Shown here: positions 7,112 through 11,901 of the stretch, in pieces
How positions within the stretch are numbered: position 1 is the stretch's first letter
Layout of the letters: each line of letters begins with the position of its first letter
NCBI GenBank assembly: GCA_004557315.1
Contig: SFEH01000063.1
Span: 1 to 11,901, forward strand
Source of the DNA: Bacteroidales bacterium
Lineage (GTDB): Bacteria > Bacteroidota > Bacteroidia > Bacteroidales > UBA3663
Reading direction: 5' to 3'
DNA length: 11,901 bases
Position numbers and translations under genes: made by a program
The notes under the pieces: generated by a model
What the model was told of the DNA's origin: nothing
What the model saw: the letters and a program-made list of their open reading frames with translations, nothing else
Database searches by the model: none

Positions 7112-8131
7112 TTACTCAATGATAGTTACCCAGTTGTGAGTATCTTCGATGTCACCATACTGGATGCCACGGAGAGTCTCATAGAGCTTAGTGCATACAG
7201 GACCAGGAGTAGCATCTGGCAGAATCTGGTATGTCTTGTTCTCGTCGAGATCGTCAACACGGCTGATAGGTGCAATCACTGCAGCGGTACCGCACATTGC
7301 AGCCTCATCGAGGAAAGCGAGTTCCTCAACTGGCATAGGACGAACTTCAATCTTGAGTCCGAGGTCGCGTGCCACCTGCTGGATTGACATATTGGTGATA
7401 GAAGGAAGGATAGACTCAGACTGTGGAGTGATGTATGAGTTACCATTGATACCAAAGAAATTGGCAGGACCGCACTCATCAATGAAACGCTTGCTACGGG
7501 CATCGAGATAGATGACAGCATTGTAGCCCTTCTCATGAGCAATGATGCCAGAAGAGAGGCTTGACGCATAGTTGCCACCCACCTTTACACGACCTGTGCC
7601 AAGAGGTGCTGCACGGTCATATCCACGCATGATGCAGCAAGGAGCAGCATGGAAGCCATTCTTGAAGTATGGACCTACAGGCATTACGAATACGATGAAC
7701 TCGTACTGGTCAGCAGGGTGAACGCCAACCTGGGCACCTGTACCGAAAAGCACTGGACGGATGTACATCGAACAGCCTGTCTCATATGGAGGAACAAGAT
7801 GCTCGTTGAGCTTCACGACCTTCTTCACTGCTTCCTCAAAGAGTCCATCAGGAAGTGGCTGCATGAGAATGGTATTGCATGAGTTCTGCATACGCTTGGC
7901 ATTCTCGTCCATGCGGAACACACGGATCTTGCCATCCTTGCCGCGGAAAGCCTTGAGACCTTCGAAACATGCCTGACCATAGTGGAGCACTGTGGCAGCC
8001 ATGTGCATAGTTACTTCTTCAGAATCGCTTACTCGTAATTCTCCCCACTTACCATCTTTGTAAGTGCATCGTACATTGTAGTCGGCCTTGCTGTAGCCAA
8101 AACCCAATGTTGACCAATCAATCTGTTCCAT
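7112..8131 (-). CDS. ilvE: Branched-chain amino acid aminotransferase
   Basis: Class IV PLP-dependent aminotransferase of 339 residues, the longer BCAT form. It interconverts leucine, isoleucine and valine with their 2-oxo acids using glutamate and 2-oxoglutarate. HYGQACFEGLKAFR lies at 50-63, MYIRPVLFGTG at 122-132, and the PLP lysine is K183 in GRVKVGGNYASS. DECGPANFFGI follows at 218-228 and the cofactor-phosphate region AMCGTAAVIAPI at 278-289. It is the first gene of the minus-strand cluster, with a Bacteroidetes-type -7 box 46 bases ahead of its ATG. No clear terminator separates it from kdsC, so co-transcription is likely. Confidence 0.95.
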   Translation of the reverse strand: MEQIDWSTLGFGYSKADYNVRCTYKDGKWGELRVSDSEEVTMHMAATVLHYGQACFEGLKAFRGKDGKIRVFRMDENAKRMQNSCNTILMQPLPDGLFEEAVKKVVKLNEHLVPPYETGCSMYIRPVLFGTGAQVGVHPADQYEFIVFVMPVGPYFKNGFHAAPCCIMRGYDRAAPLGTGRVKVGGNYASSLSSGIIAHEKGYNAVIYLDARSKRFIDECGPANFFGINGNSYITPQSESILPSITNMSIQQVARDLGLKIEVRPMPVEELAFLDEAAMCGTAAVIAPISRVDDLDENKTYQILPDATPGPVCTKLYETLRGIQYGDIEDTHNWVTIIE

Positions 8132-8177
8132 AATATATTTATCTTTGTAATGTTAATAATCAAACGAAACGTAGGCG

Positions 8178-8210
8178 CAAATATAGCAATTTATGACATA
8201 CGATGGTTAA
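8178..8210 (-). promoter_or_regulatory. Probable promoter for ilvE and the minus-strand cluster
   Basis: Read on the minus strand, TATATTTG at 8185-8178 matches the TAnnTTTG -7 box exactly and is followed by CGCC. The expected -33 TTTG is weak: TTAA at 8210-8207 lies 21 bases upstream. The start site should fall near 8174, giving a leader of about 42 bases. Confidence 0.6.
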
Positions 8211-8277
8211 TTATTATCAAAAAAATCAACAAAAACATGACATTATTATATAAATACTGAAAAAACGAAGTATATTA

Positions 8278-8309
8278 TTTGGTTGTTTTACAAAAAATCA
8301 CTACCTTTG
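8278..8309 (+). promoter_or_regulatory. Promoter for rplY (and pth, S4 gene)
   Basis: TTTG at 8278-8281 and TACCTTTG at 8302-8309 are 20 bases apart, a full match to the Bacteroidetes consensus. The TACCTTTGCGCCGC context resembles strong ribosomal-protein promoters in this phylum. The AT-rich stretch 8210-8280 upstream lies between this and the divergent ilvE promoter and holds no reading frame that I can support. Confidence 0.8.
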
Positions 8310-8312
8310 CGC

Positions 8313-8445
8313 CGCTTTTGAAATTAAGCATCAGCATCCGATGGTGTATCTGGGCCAGAAGGTCAATATAAAGATCCCACTGGATTCGTGTGATGGGAGA
8401 TTGTCCAAAAAGCAATTTTGAGTAACACTTTAAAACTTAATTAAA
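8313..8445 (+). promoter_or_regulatory. Long structured 5' leader of rplY
   Basis: About 130 bases would be transcribed before the rplY ATG, much longer than other leaders here. It holds a palindromic TCTGGGCCAGA at 8349-8359 and a possible hairpin pairing TCCCA 8375-8379 with TGGGA 8394-8398, then an unstructured A-rich stretch up to the start codon. No small reading frame stands out. Ribosomal-protein leaders often carry autoregulatory folds, but I recognise no named motif. Confidence 0.4.
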
Positions 8446-9009
8446 ATGAGAGAATTCAATTTGAATGGTGCCAAGCGCACTGAAGCAGGCAAGAAGGCTG
8501 CTAAGAATCTTCGTGCTAACGGTCTTATTCCTTGCAACCTCCTCGTTAAGGGCGAAGCAGTTTCTTTCACTGTAAAGGCTGCTGACGTTCGTAACCTCAT
8601 CTACACAAGCCAGGTTTATGCAGTTAACCTCAACATCGATGGTACTGAGTGCAAGGCTGTCATCAAGGAGTTGCAGTTTGGTCCAGTAAACGAAGAGCTC
8701 TACCACATCGACTTCCTCAAGTTCGATGAGAACGAGCCTATCACTGTCAAGATCCCAGTTAAGCTCGAGGGTCACGCAGAAGGTGTTAAGGCCGGTGGTA
8801 AGCTTGTTAAGCAGGTTCGTGACCTTACAGTTAAGGGTCTTTGGACTAACATCCCAGAGCGTCTCATCGTTGACGTTACAAGCATCAACCTTGGCAAGAC
8901 TCTCAACGTTGCAGCTCTCTCTTACGACAATCTTGAGATCGTAACTCCAAAGAGCGTAATCGTTGCTGGTGTTAAGGCTACTCGTGCTTCTCGTGCTCAG
9001 GGTAAGTAA
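8446..9009 (+). CDS. rplY: 50S ribosomal protein L25/general stress protein Ctc
   Basis: Protein of 187 residues of the long CTC form of L25, which binds 5S rRNA in the large ribosomal subunit. The N-terminal domain (1-90) has RTEAGKKAAKNLRANGLIPC near 11-30 and the HIDFL motif near 87-91. The C-terminal TL5-like domain spans about 95-180 with IPVKLEGHAEGVKAGGKL. Codons such as CTC, AAG, GTT and AAC dominate, as expected for a highly expressed ribosomal gene, and more strongly than in neighbouring genes. A strong promoter and long leader precede it; a hairpin terminator follows it 21 bases after the stop. Confidence 0.96.
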   Translation: MREFNLNGAKRTEAGKKAAKNLRANGLIPCNLLVKGEAVSFTVKAADVRNLIYTSQVYAVNLNIDGTECKAVIKELQFGPVNEELYHIDFLKFDENEPITVKIPVKLEGHAEGVKAGGKLVKQVRDLTVKGLWTNIPERLIVDVTSINLGKTLNVAALSYDNLEIVTPKSVIVAGVKATRASRAQGK

Positions 9010-9030
9010 TCCATTCATCAACAAAATTCT

Positions 9031-9074
9031 AAGGTTTAAGGACTCTTTGGTTCTTAAACCTTTTATTTTTATTT
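9031..9074 (+). terminator. Intrinsic terminator or attenuator between rplY and pth
   Basis: AAGGTTTAAG at 9031-9040 pairs perfectly with CTTAAACCTT at 9053-9062. The stem can grow by four more pairs, two of them G-U, closing on a CTTT loop. A T-rich tract follows (TTTTATTTTTATTT). The pth ATG lies only eight bases later, and no separate promoter was seen, so pth probably depends on readthrough. Confidence 0.85.
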
Positions 9075-9081
9075 GTCAACT

Positions 9082-9702
9082 ATGAAATATCTTATTGTCG
9101 GTCTCGGCAACATCGGTGAAGAATACTGGGGCACTCGCCACAACATCGGCTTTCGCGTTGTCAATGCACTGGCCGAAGCCCATAACGCCATATTTGAGGA
9201 AAACCGCTATGGCGCTACATGTGAGTTCCGCGTGAAAAACCAGATACTGAAGTTGCTCAAGCCTAACACATACATGAACCTCTCGGGCAATGCCGTACGC
9301 TACTGGATGCAGGAGGAAGGCATTACCATCGACCACGTGCTGATCATCTGCGACGACATAGCCTTGCCTTTCGGTACACTTCGCATGAAGCCAAAGGGTT
9401 CGGACGGAGGTCACAACGGGCTGAAAGACATTGCCAACAAATGCGGTGGTCAGAACTTCACACGTCTGCGTTTTGGCGTAGGAGGCGATTTCCCAAAGGG
9501 TGCTCAGGTCAATTGGGTGCTCGGACATTTCCCTCAGGAAGAAGAAGACCTGATGCCAGAACGCCTTGAAGTCACTACAAAATTCATTGAGTCGTTCTGC
9601 CTTGAGGGTGCCCAGCGTGCAATGAACAAATACAATGGCGGCATTCCCGTGAAGAAGGAATCTCCTGCCGAAAACAACGAGGAAAAGAATGAGCAGAATT
9701 GA
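9082..9702 (+). CDS. pth: Peptidyl-tRNA hydrolase
   Basis: Enzyme of 206 residues that recycles peptidyl-tRNA dropped by stalled ribosomes by cutting the ester between peptide and tRNA. The start is VGLGNIGEEYWGTRHNIGF (6-24), giving N10 and the catalytic H20; the usual GNPG is GNIG here. The asparagine of YMNLSGN (N66), the Asp of CDDIALPFG (D91) and N112 in GGHNGLK match the other known active-site positions. The last 20 residues are a charged, Glu/Asn/Lys-rich tail beyond the family core. A TTG nine bases upstream would add three residues, but the ATG gives the standard MKYLIVGLGN start. Its 3' end overlaps the next gene by 14 bases, so the two are probably translationally coupled. Confidence 0.95.
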   Translation: MKYLIVGLGNIGEEYWGTRHNIGFRVVNALAEAHNAIFEENRYGATCEFRVKNQILKLLKPNTYMNLSGNAVRYWMQEEGITIDHVLIICDDIALPFGTLRMKPKGSDGGHNGLKDIANKCGGQNFTRLRFGVGGDFPKGAQVNWVLGHFPQEEEDLMPERLEVTTKFIESFCLEGAQRAMNKYNGGIPVKKESPAENNEEKNEQN

Positions 9703-10141
9703 CAAATGGCTGTGGGCTGTGCGTATCTTCAAGACTCGCACCATCGCATCTGACGCATGCAAGTTAGGACGCGTCACTATCGGAGGACAGAAAGTCAAGG
9801 CTTCGCGCACCGTCAAGGTAGGCGAAGTGATAGAAGTGCGCAAACCTCCTGTCACCTATTCTTTCAAGGTGCTCGCCCTTACCGAAAACCGAATGGGAGC
9901 CAAGCTCGTTCCTGGATTCATGGAGAATGTGACTCCTAAAGACCAGCTCGAGATTCTCGAACTCAACCGCATGAACGGCTTCATCGACCGTGCCAAAGGA
10001 CTCGGACGTCCGACAAAGAAGGACCGCCGCGACATCGACGAATTCAACACTCCAGAATATATCGATGAGTTTGATTTCTCTCTCGATGACCTTGAAGAAC
10101 TCGATGCTGACGACTGGAAAGAGATCATGGGGAAGGAATAA
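9689..10141 (+). CDS. S4-domain RNA-binding protein, HslR/Hsp15-like
   Basis: Protein of 150 residues. Residues 1-60 form an S4 RNA-binding domain: RIDKWLWAVRIFKTRTIA, then CKLGRVTIGGQKVKASRTVKVGEVIEV. This resembles heat-shock protein 15, which binds free 50S subunits carrying a stalled peptidyl-tRNA. After a basic linker (GLGRPTKKDRRD near 104-115), the last 35 residues are strongly acidic (DEFDFSLDDLEELDADD). The pairing with pth, which also acts on peptidyl-tRNA, supports a rescue role for stalled 50S complexes; that functional link is inference. The start overlaps the pth 3' end. Confidence 0.85.
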   Translation: MSRIDKWLWAVRIFKTRTIASDACKLGRVTIGGQKVKASRTVKVGEVIEVRKPPVTYSFKVLALTENRMGAKLVPGFMENVTPKDQLEILELNRMNGFIDRAKGLGRPTKKDRRDIDEFNTPEYIDEFDFSLDDLEELDADDWKEIMGKE

Positions 10142-10179
10142 AAACAAAAAAAGAGGCCTGTTTCACAACAGACCATCTT
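10141..10179 (-). terminator. Minus-strand intrinsic terminator with GNRA loop
   Basis: Read on the minus strand, GGTCTGTT (10174-10167) pairs with AACAGGCC (10162-10155) around a GTGA loop, then TCTTTTTTT and TTTT follow. The stem has one G-U wobble and may extend by AAGA with TCTT past a bulged U. On the plus strand the wobble becomes a C-A mismatch and no T-run follows, so the structure suits the minus strand. Confidence 0.75.
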
Positions 10180-10212
10180 CACTAACCTTAAATCTTATAC
10201 CATGAAAAACAC
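10141..10212 (-). ncRNA. Candidate minus-strand small RNA of about 70 nt
   Basis: A full transcription unit lies on the minus strand between the S4 gene and cca. The promoter (10217-10248) predicts a start near 10212, and a terminator hairpin with a T-run ends near 10141, giving about 70 bases. It holds no reading frame beyond AUG-GUA-UAA. The body includes TTTTTCATGG, then TAAGATTTAAGGTTAG. Similar text seems familiar to me from other Bacteroidetes intergenic regions, but I cannot confirm this. The RNA would abut the 3' end of the S4 gene with little or no antisense overlap. Function and targets are unknown. Confidence 0.6.
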
Positions 10213-10216
10213 AACG

Positions 10217-10248
10217 CAAAGGTACATCATTTTTCTGAACCTTGCAAG
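10217..10248 (-). promoter_or_regulatory. Minus-strand promoter of the candidate small RNA
   Basis: On the minus strand CTTG at 10248-10245 and TACCTTTG at 10224-10217 are separated by 20 bases, a near-perfect Bacteroidetes promoter. The -33 element lies inside a CTTGCAAG palindrome (10241-10248). No minus-strand gene is placed to use it except the candidate small RNA. Confidence 0.7.
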
Positions 10249-10281
10249 ACTTTTTGAGAAAAATTACAAAACAAATAGAAA

Positions 10282-11901
10282 ATGGTAGAAAAACTGACTC
10301 AAGAGCAACTAAAATGCAAACTCGATTTGCCAATATTTCATATCATTGGCGAAGAAGCAGACCGCTTAGGCAGGGAATGTTATGTCGTGGGTGGATACGT
10401 TAGAGACATCTTTCTCGGACGCTCATCGAAAGACATTGACTGCGTAACCGTAGGCAGTGGCATAGAACTTGCCCAGGCTGTTGCCAACCGTCTTGGCAAG
10501 CACACTTCGCTGGCTGTCTATCGCAATTTTGGCACTGCACAGGTGAAGCACAAGCATCTTGAGGTGGAGTTTGTAGGTGCCCGCAAGGAGTCATATTCGC
10601 ACGATAGCCGCAAGCCTGTGGTCGAAGACGGTACGCTCGAAGATGACCAGAACCGCCGTGACCTCACTATCAATGACATGGCAATCTGCCTCAACGGCCA
10701 CCGCTTCGGTGAACTCGTAGATCCGTTCGGAGGAATGGATGACCTGGAGAAAGGTCTGATCCGCACGCCTCTCGACCCTGGCATCACATTCAGCGATGAC
10801 CCTCTGCGCATGATGCGTGCCATCCGCTTTGCATGCCGTTTCAATTTCAAGATTGTGCCAGAGACATTCGAAGCCATTGCCCGAATGAGAGAAAGAATAA
10901 GAATCATCTCGGGCGAACGCATCATAGAAGAGCTAAACAAGATAATGATGTGCGATAAGCCATCGGTAGGCTGGATGCTGCTACAGCGTTGCGGCCTGCT
11001 TCAGATCATCATGCCAGAACTGCAGGCATTGGCTGGCATCGAGAATCGCGACGGACGAGGACACAAGGACAATTTCGTACATACACTCACAGTGCTCGAC
11101 AATGTGGCTGCGGTGAGCAAGGATAACCTATGGCTGCGTTGGGCAGCAGTGATGCACGACCTGGGTAAGGCAAAGGTGAAGGCTTACGACGAGAAGATTG
11201 GATGGACTTTCCACAACCACGACTACGTGAGCACAAAGATGGTGTTGCCAATATTCCGCCGACTTAAACTGCCTCTCGGAGCAGAAGAGAAATATGTTGA
11301 GAAGCTGGTTTCGCTCCACATGCGTCCTATCTGCCTTGCTGACGAAGGCATAACCGACTCGGCTATCCGCCGACTGCTCTTCGACGCTGGCGACGACATC
11401 GATGACCTCATGATACTATGCACAGCCGACGTGACATCGAAAATCCCGGAAAAGGTGCGACGCTTCACCGAAAACTTCAAGATTGTGCGTCAGAAGATGG
11501 CAGAGATTGAAGAGAAAGACCGCATCCGCAACTGGCAGCCACCTGTCGATGGCATCGAGATCATGGAGCGATACAGCCTCACACCCTGCCGCGAAGTGGG
11601 CTTGCTCAAGAATGCGCTCAAAGATGCCATCCTCGACGGCGTGATAGGCAACAACCGTGAAGAGGCGCTCGCATTCCTTGACGAGGAGGCCAAGAAGCTG
11701 CAATTAACAATAGCGGAACTTTGCTTAACTGGAAATAAATCTGACAGAGCAATGATAGAATATTTAAAAGGTGAAATAACGGAACTTGACCCGACAAAGG
11801 CCATCATCGAATGTGCAGGAGTCGGATACGAGTGCAACATCTCGGTCTATACCTACGACAAGCTAAGGACAGGCCAGGTGTTCAAGCTATTTATCGATGA
11901 A
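10282..11901 (+). CDS. cca: CCA-adding tRNA nucleotidyltransferase with HD domain, in frame with RuvA (runs off window)
   Basis: The enzyme adds or repairs the CCA end of tRNA. The ATG at 10282 follows an in-frame TAG at 10276. The nucleotidyltransferase head has VVGGYVRDIFLG at 35-46 and the metal-binding DID at 51-53. DDQNRRDLTIN at 121-131 and SDDPLRMMRAIRFA at 171-184 are the other class II motifs. An HD phosphohydrolase-like domain follows, with H261, H267, HDLGK at 292-296 and HNHD at 311-314. A normal Cca would end at about residue 473 (EEAKKL). Here the frame continues through a 17-residue AT-rich linker, QLTIAELCLTGNKSDRA, into a RuvA N-terminus from residue 491. I checked every codon: no stop occurs up to the window end. 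This is either a real fusion or a one-base insertion or assembly error. The Cca call is firm; the fusion is not. Confidence 0.93.
   Translation, partial: MVEKLTQEQLKCKLDLPIFHIIGEEADRLGRECYVVGGYVRDIFLGRSSKDIDCVTVGSGIELAQAVANRLGKHTSLAVYRNFGTAQVKHKHLEVEFVGARKESYSHDSRKPVVEDGTLEDDQNRRDLTINDMAICLNGHRFGELVDPFGGMDDLEKGLIRTPLDPGITFSDDPLRMMRAIRFACRFNFKIVPETFEAIARMRERIRIISGERIIEELNKIMMCDKPSVGWMLLQRCGLLQIIMPELQALAGIENRDGRGHKDNFVHTLTVLDNVAAVSKDNLWLRWAAVMHDLGKAKVKAYDEKIGWTFHNHDYVSTKMVLPIFRRLKLPLGAEEKYVEKLVSLHMRPICLADEGITDSAIRRLLFDAGDDIDDLMILCTADVTSKIPEKVRRFTENFKIVRQKMAEIEEKDRIRNWQPPVDGIEIMERYSLTPCREVGLLKNALKDAILDGVIGNNREEALAFLDEEAKKLQLTIAELCLTGNKSDRAMIEYLKGEITELDPTKAIIECAGVGYECNISVYTYDKLRTGQVFKLFIDE
11752..11901 (+). 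CDS. ruvA: RuvA N-terminal part (internal start; 3' end outside window)
   Basis: RuvA binds Holliday junctions and loads the RuvB branch-migration motor. The 50 residues seen, from MIEYLKGEI through KAIIECAGVGYECNI to FKLFIDE, match the OB-fold domain I found at the start of all RuvA proteins; GVGYE is the hallmark. The ATG at 11752 is preceded by an A-rich stretch (GGAAATAAATCTGACAGAGCA, of which 20 bases precede closely) typical of Bacteroidetes starts, so independent translation is possible even though the frame is open from cca. No convincing promoter lies in the 51-base linker; GAACTTTG at 11716 misses the -7 consensus by one base and lacks a -33 element. The partner ruvC lies 6.5 kb away on the other strand. 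Confidence 0.8.
   Translation, partial: MIEYLKGEITELDPTKAIIECAGVGYECNISVYTYDKLRTGQVFKLFIDE

Noticed and set aside
8437..9024. 195-codon minus-strand open frame opposite rplY
   Set aside because: It mirrors the biased codons of a ribosomal gene; the translation is low in complexity and unlike any family known to me.
9076..9855. 259-codon minus-strand open frame opposite pth
   Set aside because: It fully shadows pth, which has all its active-site residues, and the translation shows no recognisable domain.
10151..10179. Terminator of the S4 gene on the plus strand
   Set aside because: On this strand the stem has a C-A mismatch and no T-run follows; the structure fits the minus strand.
11716..11723. 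GAACTTTG as a -7 box for a separate ruvA promoter
   Set aside because: First base deviates from consensus and no TTTG lies 19-21 bases upstream.
1..11901. Search for CRISPR arrays, insertion sequences, tRNAs, phage or toxin-antitoxin genes
   Set aside because: No regularly spaced repeats, transposase motifs, tRNA cloverleaf or terminal repeats were seen; the gene content is core metabolism and information processing.

Overview
The window reads as chromosomal housekeeping DNA from a member of the Bacteroidales, most like a Prevotella-type organism. The evidence is the set of protein families (a degenerate-Nudix sugar regulator, a DUF4369-type lipoprotein, an L25-Pth-S4 gene order), the lack of Shine-Dalgarno sequences with A-rich leaders instead, and several promoters of the Bacteroidetes form TTTG, about 20 bases, TAnnTTTG. 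No phage, insertion sequence, CRISPR array, tRNA or rRNA was seen. The genus is an inference from overall similarity.

Layout. (1) 1-1174, plus strand: 3' part of a gene for a TPR, membrane-helix, GGDEF protein, a predicted diguanylate cyclase. (2) 1175-3582, plus: an intergenic inverted repeat and promoter, then a Nudix-fold winged-helix regulator and xylulokinase, a probable xylose-use pair. (3) 3583-4618, plus: a decamer-repeat spacer and a LOG-family Rossmann protein. (4) 8131 down to 4634, minus: a compact probable operon ilvE-kdsC-maf-lipoprotein-ruvC, convergent with the LOG gene. It joins branched-chain amino acid metabolism, KDO synthesis for lipopolysaccharide, nucleotide-pool cleaning, an envelope lipoprotein and Holliday-junction resolution. 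(5) 8132-8445: a divergent promoter region. (6) 8446-10141, plus: rplY, a strong intrinsic terminator hairpin, then pth overlapping an S4-domain RNA-binding gene; all three concern translation. (7) 10142-10281: no protein gene, but a compact minus-strand unit with a promoter, about 70 transcribed bases and an intrinsic terminator, i.e. a candidate small RNA. (8) 10282-11901, plus: the tRNA CCA-adding enzyme, whose reading frame runs without a stop into the first 50 codons of ruvA and off the window end.

The two observations most worth checking are the in-frame cca-ruvA continuity, which is either a real fusion or a one-base insertion or assembly error at about 11700, and the minus-strand small RNA between the S4 gene and cca. 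Next in interest are the GGDEF protein with a TPR sensor, the inverted repeat ahead of the sugar regulator, and the decamer repeat ahead of the LOG gene.
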